Source: Pseudomonadota bacterium
GTDB taxonomy: Bacteria; Desulfobacterota; Desulfovibrionia; Desulfovibrionales; Desulfovibrionaceae
Length of the DNA: 12,101 nucleotides
Reading direction: 5' to 3'
NCBI GenBank assembly: GCA_023450535.1
Contig: JAEXGX010000133.1
Location: forward strand, 1 to 12,101
Positions 1 to 6,400 of the stretch are shown piece after piece. How positions within the stretch are numbered: the stretch's first letter is position 1; every line of letters starts with the position of its first letter. The notes under the pieces are model-generated. The model did no database searches. It was not told the origin of the DNA and was given only the letters and a program-made list of their open reading frames with translations. Both the position numbers and the translations under genes were made by a program.

Positions 1-534
1 GACGTGTTCTACACCCGTTCCGGCGGCGGGCTGACCATTTCCGGCGGTGAGCCGCTGGCCCAGGCCGATTTTACCCTTGCGCTTCTGCGCGAGGCGAAGA
101 AGGCCCATTTACATACAACCATTGAAAGTTGCGGGCAGTATCCCACGGAAGTGCTGGATCAGGCCTGCCGTCTGCTGAGTTCCCTCATCTTTGACGTGAA
201 GAGCCTCGACCCCATCCGGCACAAGGAATACACGGGGCAGGGCAATGAACAGATCCTGAAGAATATCAAACATGTTTTTGCCCATTTCCCCGATTTGCCC
301 GTGCTTGTCCGTACCCCGGTCATTCCTGGTTTCAACGACAGCGAAGAGGAGATCATGGGCATACGCCGCATGTTGCCGGATCGCCCGAATGTCCGCTACG
401 AAGTGCTGACCTATCATCGGCTCGGCCAGCCGAAATATGGATATATCGGCCGGCCCTGGCTGATGGACGGGATTGTGGCCGACGAATCCTTCATGAAGAG
501 CCTGCGGGACAAACTGGCCCCATTCACACGCTGA
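1..534 (+). CDS. Glycyl-radical-enzyme activating enzyme (radical SAM), 3' part
   Basis: This is the C-terminal 177 codons of a radical-SAM activase of the PflA/CutD/HpdA/IslB/HpsH type, which puts the glycyl radical on a partner enzyme. The frame is open from base 1 and the start lies outside the window. Family members are about 300 residues, so roughly 120 are missing, including the CxxxCxxC [4Fe-4S] motif and any ferredoxin-like insert. Visible family marks are GGLTISGGEPLAQ (the GGE SAM-binding motif) near the start, DVKSLDP, the RTPVIPGFND strand and YHRLGQPKYGYIGR near the C-terminus. The partner glycyl-radical enzyme is normally adjacent and is probably upstream. The next gene converges on this one, so it is the end of its transcript. 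Family membership is certain. The partner (isethionate or DHPS lyase, choline lyase, diol dehydratase or other) cannot be told from this fragment. Confidence 0.93.
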   Translation, partial: DVFYTRSGGGLTISGGEPLAQADFTLALLREAKKAHLHTTIESCGQYPTEVLDQACRLLSSLIFDVKSLDPIRHKEYTGQGNEQILKNIKHVFAHFPDLPVLVRTPVIPGFNDSEEEIMGIRRMLPDRPNVRYEVLTYHRLGQPKYGYIGRPWLMDGIVADESFMKSLRDKLAPFTR

Positions 535-556
535 ATCCGGACTCATAACCTAATGA

Positions 557-597
557 ATGGGGCTTTGCCCCCCATCGGGGGGAATAATTCTCCCCGA
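557..597. terminator. Paired hairpins between convergent genes (repeat family 2, copy A)
   Basis: Two adjacent stem-loops lie between the converging activase and regulator genes. The first is GGGGC-TTT-GCCCC (559-571). The second (575-597) is a 10-bp stem, TCGGGGGGAA against TTCTCCCCGA with one G-T pair and a TAA loop. A third palindrome, GGCCGA-T-TCGGCC, lies at 609-621 inside a weaker TCCCC/GGGGA outer pairing. They probably terminate or shield both transcripts. No long T tract follows on the + strand, so classical intrinsic termination is not certain. The pair resembles the one at 4036-4083. Confidence 0.6.
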
Positions 598-659
598 TCC
601 CCTTAGCAGGCCGATTCGGCCCGTGCGGGGAGGTTCGGAGTGGCAGGGCCCCTCCTGGG

Positions 660-2618
660 TTATCGGTATTTATTTCTGTATGTTGCATAATCGATGCCGA
701 AGCGGGCCAGTTTGCTGTACAGGGCGCTGCGGGCGATGCCGAGTTCCTGCGCGCAGAGGCGTACGTTGCCGTTGCATCGGGTCAGGGTGTCAATAATGGT
801 TTGGCATTCTCGTTGATAGAGATTAGTTCCTGCATGGTCCTCCAGAGGAGGAACGGGCGCCACACGCGGCGCTTCATGCCGGGCCAGCATGGAATCAGGA
901 AGCTCCGCATTGGTAATACGCGTGCCTTTTGCAACGTTCACGGCCCGTTCAATGATGTTTTCAAGTTCGCGGATGTTACCGGGCCAGGAATAACCTTGCA
1001 GGGTGCGCAGGGCTTCGGGGCTGAACCCCGTGATGGGGCGGTTCAGGGCCGAGGCATACTTGTGCAGAAAGTGGCCGGCCAGCGCGGTGATGTCGGAAGG
1101 GCGGCTGCGCAGGGCGGGAATATTGATGACCAGTACGCTGAGGCGGTAAAAGAGATCAGAGCGGAAGGTTCCGCGTTCCACGGCTTCGTTCAGGTTTCGG
1201 TTGGTTGCGGCCACAATGCGCACATCCACGCTTTTGGTTGAGGTGCCCCCCACGCGTCCGACTTCCTTGTTCTGGATGAGGCGTAACAGATTGGTCTGGG
1301 CCTCCATGGGCATTTCCCCTATTTCATCCAGAAAGATGGTGCCGCCGTCCGCCAACTCGAATTTGCCTGGCTTGCCATTTTTCGCCGCGCCGGTAAAGGC
1401 CCCGGCTTCGTAGCCGAACAGTTCGGACTGCACAAGATCGCGTGGGAGTGCCCCGCAGTTCACCACGACAAAGGGCGCGTTCTTCCTGGCGCTGCCATTG
1501 TGAATGGCATGTGCGAACAGTTCTTTGCCTGTGCCGCTTTCTCCAAGGAGCAGAGTGGTAATGTCGCTTTGCGCGGCGACCTTGGCCAGTTGCACGGCAT
1601 TGACGATGATATCCGACTCGCCGAGGATATCGGAAAATTTGTAAATGGCCTTTGAGCCTGCAGTGCGTACGGCAAATCCCTGCATCCTGGCGGTTTCGGC
1701 CAGTGTGCAGACCGCGCCTTTGCCCTCCGGTATAAACGATGCGGAGAGAATATAGCGCTTTTGTACGTTCCCGACGCGAAGCGTGGCTTCCTCATCCATG
1801 ATCGCTTGTTTCCGCTTGAGTATCTGCAGAAACGGCGCGCCGTCGTGCACAAAATCGGAAACCGGCCCGAGCGAAACGCTTGCTTCCCCGGGGATGCCAA
1901 GCATGTGGCGGGCGTGGGCGTTGGCCGCCTTGATGTTGCCAAGGCGATCCAGAATAACGACGCCGTCTGTCAGCAGTTCAAGCACAGTTGCCTGATCACT
2001 TAAAAGATCATGTACATGATGCTGATTGTTAATGTTGGCGGCAATGGCGTGGAGCAGGGCGGGCGTGGCCGCGTGATAGGCATCAAGCGGAAGGACCAGA
2101 CCGAGAAAACCGATTATCCGGCCTTTGCCGCCGCAGAGCGGTTCGGCACAGCAGCCCCATTGATGATAGAGCGGGTTGAAATGTTCTGCTCCCACTACCT
2201 CCATCGCAGCTTGCTGTCGAATGCACAAAGCAATGGCGCTGGTTCCCCATATGTCCTCATTCAGGACATTTCCGATGCGGAAATATTCCGCCTCAAGCAG
2301 TGCGCAATCTCCCAGACTGTGCAGCAACACCCCTTCGGGAGAAACCAGCATGAGGGCGCCGTGCTCCAGAGAAAAGCACTCGGCGTATTCCCGCATGACG
2401 GGCAGTGCCGCCTGAATGAGTTCACAGTGTTCTTCCTGAAGTTTTTTCAGACGGCGAATTTCCGGTGCGGCGGGCGGAAGGATGCGTCCTTTGCCAAAGT
2501 GAGCAAGGGAGCGCCGCCAGGAATCAAGGATAACAGGACGTACCGCAGGGAAAGATTCCAGTTTTTCCCCGGCCATAAAGCGGCACAGTTCTTTAGCCAT
2601 GTCAGATTCATGTGGCAT
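660..2618 (-). CDS. Sigma-54-dependent transcription activator, AcoR-type
   Basis: A 652-residue bacterial enhancer-binding protein that uses ATP to open RNA polymerase-sigma-54 promoters. Order of parts: an AcoR-like N-terminus with RPVILDSWRRS (27-37); a GAF-like sensor at about 60-200 containing a WGCCAEPLC stretch (154-162); a PAS domain at about 205-310; an AAA+ domain at about 328-560 with Walker A GESGTGKE (359-366), the sigma-54-contacting GAFTGA loop (406-411), Walker B GTIFLDEIG (426-434) and the FRSDLFYRL arginine region (485-493); and a Fis-type helix-turn-helix at about 613-642. All ATPase motifs are intact, so it should be active. The ATG at 2618 is chosen because GGAGAG sits 7 nt upstream on the minus strand. 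It is divergent to TRAP system 1, whose promoter is perfect sigma-54, so that operon and perhaps the activase locus are the likely targets. The GAF/PAS ligand is unknown. Confidence 0.93.
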   Translation of the reverse strand: MPHESDMAKELCRFMAGEKLESFPAVRPVILDSWRRSLAHFGKGRILPPAAPEIRRLKKLQEEHCELIQAALPVMREYAECFSLEHGALMLVSPEGVLLHSLGDCALLEAEYFRIGNVLNEDIWGTSAIALCIRQQAAMEVVGAEHFNPLYHQWGCCAEPLCGGKGRIIGFLGLVLPLDAYHAATPALLHAIAANINNQHHVHDLLSDQATVLELLTDGVVILDRLGNIKAANAHARHMLGIPGEASVSLGPVSDFVHDGAPFLQILKRKQAIMDEEATLRVGNVQKRYILSASFIPEGKGAVCTLAETARMQGFAVRTAGSKAIYKFSDILGESDIIVNAVQLAKVAAQSDITTLLLGESGTGKELFAHAIHNGSARKNAPFVVVNCGALPRDLVQSELFGYEAGAFTGAAKNGKPGKFELADGGTIFLDEIGEMPMEAQTNLLRLIQNKEVGRVGGTSTKSVDVRIVAATNRNLNEAVERGTFRSDLFYRLSVLVINIPALRSRPSDITALAGHFLHKYASALNRPITGFSPEALRTLQGYSWPGNIRELENIIERAVNVAKGTRITNAELPDSMLARHEAPRVAPVPPLEDHAGTNLYQRECQTIIDTLTRCNGNVRLCAQELGIARSALYSKLARFGIDYATYRNKYR

Positions 2619-2642
2619 TGTCTGTCTCTCCGGTTACGCGTC

Positions 2643-2670
2643 ATTGTGACCTTAATTGAGACATAGTCAA
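2643..2670 (-). promoter_or_regulatory. Candidate sigma-70 promoter of the activator gene
   Basis: On the minus strand a -35 TTGACT (2670-2665) and a -10 CACAAT (2648-2643) are separated by 16 bp. The initiation point would fall about 18 nt before the ATG at 2618, leaving room for the GGAGAG ribosome site. The match is good at -35 (5/6) and moderate at -10 (4/6). Confidence 0.45.
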
Positions 2671-2678
2671 GAAGTTAA

Positions 2679-2694
2679 TGTACGGAATCCGACA
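2679..2694. promoter_or_regulatory. Candidate activator-binding site, TGT-N10-ACA
   Basis: TGTACGGAATCCGACA has the TGT-N10-ACA form used as an upstream activating site by NifA-class activators, and it contains the 9-bp palindrome CGGAATCCG. It lies about 86 bp upstream of the sigma-54 promoter, a usual enhancer distance. It also lies just upstream of the activator's own -35, which would allow autoregulation. A looser TGT-N13-ACA is at 2645-2663. Assignment to this activator is an inference. Confidence 0.4.
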
Positions 2695-2749
2695 CAAGGC
2701 TCTGCTTCAAAAGTTTTTTTAAGTGTACCTTGTGGTGAAAAAATAATAA

Positions 2750-2762
2750 TATCAATATAATA
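2750..2762 (+). promoter_or_regulatory. Candidate IHF site
   Basis: TATCAATATAATA matches 8 of the 9 fixed positions of WATCAANNNNTTR. It sits in an AT-rich run between the putative enhancer (2679-2694) and the sigma-54 promoter (2780), where DNA bending by IHF is typical for sigma-54 systems. Confidence 0.4.
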
Positions 2763-2779
2763 TAGTAAGATACGATTTC

Positions 2780-2795
2780 TGGCACGGCTTTTGCT
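2780..2795 (+). promoter_or_regulatory. Sigma-54 (-24/-12) promoter of TRAP system 1
   Basis: TGGCACGGCTTTTGCT matches the TGGCACG-N4-TTGC(A/T) consensus completely, with the invariant GG (2781-2782) and GC (2793-2794) 10 bp apart. Transcription should start near 2806, giving a leader of about 65 nt before the binding-protein ATG. The divergent gene encodes a sigma-54 activator with an intact GAFTGA loop, so promoter and regulator fit each other. Confidence 0.92.
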
Positions 2796-2815
2796 GTTCT
2801 TCTGGAGTCGGCAGA

Positions 2816-2837
2816 CATACTGCCATACGGCAGTATG
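2816..2837. repeat. Perfect 9-bp inverted repeat in the dctP leader
   Basis: CATACTGCC and GGCAGTATG flank a 4-nt ATAC loop, directly after the expected transcription start. It could be a stable 5' mRNA hairpin or an operator. Nothing in the sequence decides which. Confidence 0.6.
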
Positions 2838-2871
2838 CCGCATGTTCAATCCATAACTCCAGAGGCTGGCT

Positions 2872-3867
2872 ATGACAGGAAAATCTTTTCTCTTGTGTTC
2901 TCTTTTGGCCGTCAGCTTGTGCGCGGGTCGGGCATCCGCCGCTGACTACAATATCCGCTTCGCACATGACGGATCTCCGGACGCCGTATATTCGCAGACC
3001 TACCGTAAGTTCGCGGAGCTGGCTTCTTCTTATTCCGGCGGCAAGGTCGCGGTGAAGATGTATGAGAACGCGGTGCTCGGCGGGGACCGTGAAGTTACGG
3101 AATCCACCCAGCGCGGTGATCTCCAGATGGGCGGCTGCGGAACCTCCAATCTTGGCATTTTCTGGCCCTCGGCTATGGCTTTTGACCTGCCCTTCATTAT
3201 TGATCCCGGCAAAAAGGAAATTTTGTACAAAGAGCTTAATGACGGCGAACTGGGGCGCTACATGAACGAGCAGTTGGCCAAAGTGAATTTGATGGCGCTG
3301 GTCTATGCGGACTGCCCCAACCGCCATTACATGACGAACAAGCGGGCCATTCCTGATTTGGCCGCACTCAAAGGCATCAAGATGCGCACTACGGCCTCTC
3401 CTGTGGACAATATGCTGGCCGAGACGCTGAAAATGATCCCGGCTCCCATGGGCTTTGCGGAAATCTATACTGCGCTTCAGCAGGGAACCATTGACGGCGA
3501 ACTGCTCAGCCTTGCCGACTATTATACCAGCCGTCGCGGCGATGTGCTGCATTATACCCTGCCCACGTCCCATAGCTATACCTGTATGGTGGGCGTGATC
3601 AGCAAGTCCTACTGGGATGGGCTGCCCGCTGACGCCCGGGCCGCGCTGAAGAAGGCGGCGGTTGACGCATGCGCCTTCGGCCTTGCGCTCGTGGACCAAA
3701 TGGATGCGGACGGGGAAAAGTACGCGACTGACAACAAGATGACCATTTATCCCTTTACAGAAGAAACCCACGCGCAGTTCATCGAAGCGGTCAAGCCGGT
3801 TTATGACAAGTTCGTGCCGGATATTGACCCCACGTTCTTCTCTCTGCTCACGGCAACGCAGAAATAA
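2872..3867 (+). CDS. TRAP transporter periplasmic solute-binding protein (system 1)
   Basis: A 331-residue DctP-family protein that binds a small organic acid in the periplasm and hands it to the fused permease downstream. Residues 1-23 are a Sec signal peptide ending ASA, with mature ADYNIRFAHDG. The family hallmarks are LKGIKMRTTASP, with R172 at the position of the carboxylate-binding Arg of DctP/SiaP proteins, followed by APMGFAEIYTALQQGTIDG (191-209). Length is normal. The ATG is preceded by AGAGG with 6-nt spacing. Transcription is expected from the sigma-54 promoter at 2780. R172 suggests a ligand with a carboxylate, or possibly a sulfonate. Given the neighbouring glycyl-radical activase, a C2-C3 sulfonate or carboxylate is a reasonable guess, but this is inference only. 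Confidence 0.93.
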   Translation: MTGKSFLLCSLLAVSLCAGRASAADYNIRFAHDGSPDAVYSQTYRKFAELASSYSGGKVAVKMYENAVLGGDREVTESTQRGDLQMGGCGTSNLGIFWPSAMAFDLPFIIDPGKKEILYKELNDGELGRYMNEQLAKVNLMALVYADCPNRHYMTNKRAIPDLAALKGIKMRTTASPVDNMLAETLKMIPAPMGFAEIYTALQQGTIDGELLSLADYYTSRRGDVLHYTLPTSHSYTCMVGVISKSYWDGLPADARAALKKAAVDACAFGLALVDQMDADGEKYATDNKMTIYPFTEETHAQFIEAVKPVYDKFVPDIDPTFFSLLTATQK

Positions 3868-4137
3868 CGCTGCAAACGCCCCCTCAGGAATGATGACAAC
3901 CCCGCGCTTCGCGGAGTTTGCGCCGTCTAAGCCGTAAAACGGCTTGACGGAAAGGCCAGAAATCAGTCGCTTACGGCGCGGCAAAGCTGCGGCCTGCTCC
4001 TGATTTTTGAGGCCGCTGACGTTATCAGCAGCCTTGAGGGGGCGAAGCCTCCTCCCCCCCCGGCAGGGGAATCATTCCCCTGCACCTCCGTATTGCCTCC
4101 CTGGTCTTCAGGATCCCTTTATTGCCGTGAGGTATCT
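3868..4137 (+). ncRNA. Highly structured spacer between dctP and dctQM of system 1
   Basis: The 270-nt gap holds no convincing gene but is full of stems. CCGCG-CTT-CGCGG lies at 3902-3914. A 12-bp stem with one bulge (CCGTC-T-AAGCCGT against ACGGCTTGACGG, loop AAA) lies at 3923-3950. A longer-range pairing (3954-4014) joins GGCC...AGAAATCAG to CTGATTTTT...GGCC. The double hairpin at 4036-4083 follows, with an 8-base C run at 4054-4061. Such structure between a binding-protein gene and a permease gene usually stabilises the upstream message and lowers permease expression. It may also terminate part of the transcripts. It is an untranslated region, not a proven separate RNA. Confidence 0.45.
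4036..4083. repeat. Paired hairpins (repeat family 2, copy B)
   Basis: Two adjacent palindromes: GAGGGGGC-GAA-GCCTCCTC (4036-4054, one G-T pair) and GCAGGGGAA-TCA-TTCCCCTGC (4063-4083, perfect 9-bp arms). Order, loop size and the GGGGAAT-ATTCCCC core match the pair at 557-597, which suggests one dispersed REP/BIME-like family. Confidence 0.6.
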
Positions 4138-5979
4138 ATGAGCGCAGTTCTTCGCTGGCTGGATGAAAATTTGGAGAAACCTTTTCTTGTCATCGGTCTG
4201 TTGACCTCAATCATACTCATTACCTATCAGGTGCTGTTTCGGTATATTTTTTCTGACATGCTGGGCATGGAAGGGAATACCGCATGGGCGGAAGAACTGT
4301 CGTTGATGTGTTTTATCTGGTGTTCCTATCTGGCCGTGCCCATTGCGATCAAAAAGCGGGACAATCTTTGCGTGACCGCGCTGGTCAGCCGCTTTGGAGA
4401 ACGGGGACAGAACATTTTCTGGATTATTAACGAAGGCGCATTCCTTGTGCTGGCGCTGGTGATCATTATCCTCTCCAGCCAGACCATTTCCATGCAGATG
4501 CGCTTTCCCCAACTGACGACTGCTCTGCGCCTGCCGTATTATATTTGTTATCTCGCATTGCCCGTCAGTTTTGGGCTGATGAGTGTACGCCTGATCCAGA
4601 ATCTCGTCCGCCAGATTCGCGTCTGCGGCGCAAAGGATTCGCTGATCGGCTTTGCCGTGCTGGCTGTACTGGCCGCTCCTATGCTACTGAGGGTAGATGC
4701 AAGCACCATTGCGGTACTTATGCTGAGTCTGGTGGTTTTTCTCGTTCTGGGCATTCCTATCGCGGTATGTCTTGCCCTGTCGGGGCTTGCCGCCATTGCC
4801 TGTTCCGGTGACCTGCCCTGGGGGAATGTTGCCCAGACCGCTTATTCCTCGCTGAACTCTTTCCCCTTCCTTGCCATATTCTTTTTCATCGCGGCGGGGA
4901 TCATGATGGGCGTGGGCGGCATCAGCCGCCAGCTCTTTGAGCTGGCCGACGAAGTTGTGGGCGGAATGTACGGCGGCATTGCCATTGCCACCATTCTGAC
5001 CTGCATGTTTTTCGCCGCCATCAGCGGCTCCGGCCCGGCTACCGTGGCTTCCATCGGCATGATGAGCATTCCGGCCATGGTGGAACGCGGGTACGGCAAG
5101 GTTTTTTCCGCTACCATCGTGGCCTGCGCGGGGATCATCGGCGTGCTCATTCCGCCGAGTAATCCCTTTATCGTGTATGGGGTTCTGGCCAAGGTTTCCA
5201 TTGGCAAGTTGTTCATGGCGGGTGTTTTACCCGGCATCCTGACCGGCGGCGCACTCATGGTCTACAGTTATTTCTATTGCAGAAAGCGCGGATGGAAAGG
5301 GGAAGACCGCAAGTTCAGCCTGCCCCGCCTGCTGAAGGCCGTCAGTAACGCCAAATGGGGGTTGATGGTTCCCGTGATCATCCTCGGCGGCATTTACGGC
5401 GGAGTGATGACGCCCACGGAATCCGCCGCCATTGCGGCCGCATACGGTCTGCTGGTGGGAATATTTGTGTACAAGGGGATCAATCGGGCCAATTTTGTCT
5501 CTCTTATGGTGGACTGCTGTGTCACCAGCGCCGTGGTCATCATGTTGCAGGCCATGGCCGGGATTTTCGGCTTTGTGGTGGCGATTGAATCCATCCCCCA
5601 GCAGGTGGCCCACATCATGCTCGGATTTTCCGAGAACAAGTGGGTGGTGATGATCATCATTAACCTGTTCCTGTTGTTCATCGGAACCTTCATGGAACCG
5701 GCTCCTGCCACTATCATTCTCACGCCCATTCTGGTGCCGATCATGGTGTCGCTGGGCGTGGACCCCATTCACTTCGGCGTGATTATGACCATGAACCTGG
5801 CAATCGCCTTTGTGACGCCGCCGGTAGGACCCAATCTCTTCGTGGCGAGCAGCGTCAGTGGGTGCAGCCTGGGAGCCATGAGCCGGGAGGTTCTGCCCAT
5901 GCTGAGCGTGCTGTTTGTGGTGCTTATTGCGATTATCGTGTTCCCCGGGATCAGCCTGCTGCTGACGCAGAACATGTAG
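4138..5979 (+). CDS. TRAP transporter fused permease, DctQM (system 1)
   Basis: A 613-residue inner-membrane protein joining the small (DctQ, about residues 1-165) and large (DctM, about 180-613) TRAP permease subunits. It imports the ligand of the preceding binding protein, driven by a sodium gradient as in characterised TRAP systems. The Q part shows WAEELSLMCFIWCSYLAVPI. The M part shows GSGPATVASIGMMSIPAM, IIGVLIPPSNPFIVYG and FVTPPVGPNLFVAS, all typical of DctM. It is hydrophobic throughout, consistent with about 16 membrane segments. The frame is also open from a TTG at 4093, but the ATG at 4138 is preferred because it has GAGG 5 nt upstream and starts directly at the DctQ N-terminus. 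It follows dctP by 270 nt and probably shares the sigma-54 transcript. No clear T-tailed terminator follows. Confidence 0.93.
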   Translation: MSAVLRWLDENLEKPFLVIGLLTSIILITYQVLFRYIFSDMLGMEGNTAWAEELSLMCFIWCSYLAVPIAIKKRDNLCVTALVSRFGERGQNIFWIINEGAFLVLALVIIILSSQTISMQMRFPQLTTALRLPYYICYLALPVSFGLMSVRLIQNLVRQIRVCGAKDSLIGFAVLAVLAAPMLLRVDASTIAVLMLSLVVFLVLGIPIAVCLALSGLAAIACSGDLPWGNVAQTAYSSLNSFPFLAIFFFIAAGIMMGVGGISRQLFELADEVVGGMYGGIAIATILTCMFFAAISGSGPATVASIGMMSIPAMVERGYGKVFSATIVACAGIIGVLIPPSNPFIVYGVLAKVSIGKLFMAGVLPGILTGGALMVYSYFYCRKRGWKGEDRKFSLPRLLKAVSNAKWGLMVPVIILGGIYGGVMTPTESAAIAAAYGLLVGIFVYKGINRANFVSLMVDCCVTSAVVIMLQAMAGIFGFVVAIESIPQQVAHIMLGFSENKWVVMIIINLFLLFIGTFMEPAPATIILTPILVPIMVSLGVDPIHFGVIMTMNLAIAFVTPPVGPNLFVASSVSGCSLGAMSREVLPMLSVLFVVLIAIIVFPGISLLLTQNM

Positions 5980-6089
5980 GGCGGGGATTCTGAACTGTTC
6001 CTTGGGTATCTTGTCAGCCGTTATTGAGAAACGCTTTGCTGCTGAAATGACGCCATCACACAGGGCATACCGCCTTGCCTTGAACCCGG

Positions 6090-6133
6090 CGGCAATATGC
6101 GTTGCCGTAACGGCAGCCCGTGTACCACACGGG
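6090..6133. repeat. Mutually exclusive stem-loops in the 3' region of TRAP system 1
   Basis: CGGCAA-TATGCG-TTGCCG (6090-6107) overlaps TGCCGT-A-ACGGCA (6103-6115), so the two cannot form together. CCCGTGT-ACC-ACACGGG (6117-6133) follows directly. No T tract is present. They could be a processing or stability element at the end of the upstream transcript. The rest of 5980-6268 shows no supported gene. Confidence 0.45.
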
Positions 6134-6268
6134 ACAGAGGCAATATGTATCCCCGGCTGGCTGTTCTGTACCCCGTGCTGCTGTATGACATTTTGCATGA
6201 TGAATACAGATATATAGCATTATCAGTGTTAGATGTGTATGTGCTTATATAGGGCATATTCATTAATG

Positions 6269-6298
6269 TTGTGACACGATATGTCATAATATTATAAA
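6269..6298 (+). promoter_or_regulatory. Candidate sigma-70 promoter with embedded operator for TRAP system 2
   Basis: A -35-like TTGTGA (6269-6274) and a -10-like TATAAA (6293-6298) are 18 bp apart in strongly AT-rich DNA. The perfect inverted repeat TGACA-CGATA-TGTCA (6272-6286) overlaps the -35 and spacer, where a repressor would block polymerase. No sigma-54 signature lies upstream of system 2, so its control appears to differ from that of system 1. AT-rich DNA makes chance promoter matches likely. Confidence 0.4.
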
Positions 6299-6311
6299 TA
6301 AATTAAAACAG

Positions 6312-6361
6312 AAGGAGGTGATATTATAAAAATCTTTAAGTTTTTTGAAGTGTGCAGTTGA
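6312..6361 (+). other. Full-length Shine-Dalgarno followed by a 12-codon frame with a non-standard start
   Basis: AAGGAGGTGAT (6312-6322) is complementary to the whole anti-Shine-Dalgarno end of 16S rRNA. At the ideal distance there is no ATG, GTG or TTG, only ATT (6323) and ATA (6326). Reading from ATA gives MKIFKFFEVCS and then TGA (6359-6361), 39 nt before the binding-protein ATG. It may be a leader peptide with a rare or mutated start, a standby ribosome site, or the relic of a displaced gene start. Confidence 0.35.
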
Positions 6362-6400
6362 CTTGTTATATCTTTTTACATGTCATGGAAAGGGGGATTT

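Noticed and set aside
2010..2666. Plus-strand frame (about 218 codons) over the regulator N-terminus
   Set aside because: Shadow of the GAF/PAS coding region of the sigma-54 activator. No recognisable features and no ribosome site.
2752..3984. Long open minus-strand frame (about 410 codons) across the system 1 dctP
   Set aside because: It is antisense to a clear DctP gene with signal peptide and family motifs. The translated product shows no domain and matches what a mirrored codon bias produces.
3868..4137. tRNA or known riboswitch in the dctP-dctQM spacer
   Set aside because: The stems do not form a cloverleaf with CCA-type end or anticodon arm, and no recognised riboswitch core was found.
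5227..6198. Long minus-strand frame (about 323 codons), His/Asn/Gln-rich
   Set aside because: Its composition reflects the complement of hydrophobic ATC/ATG codons in the DctM gene on the other strand. No family features.
6380..6400. Upstream ATG at 6380 as the start of the system 2 binding protein
   Set aside because: It would put MSWKGGF before the signal peptide and lacks a good ribosome site, whereas ATG 6401 has AGGGGG just upstream.
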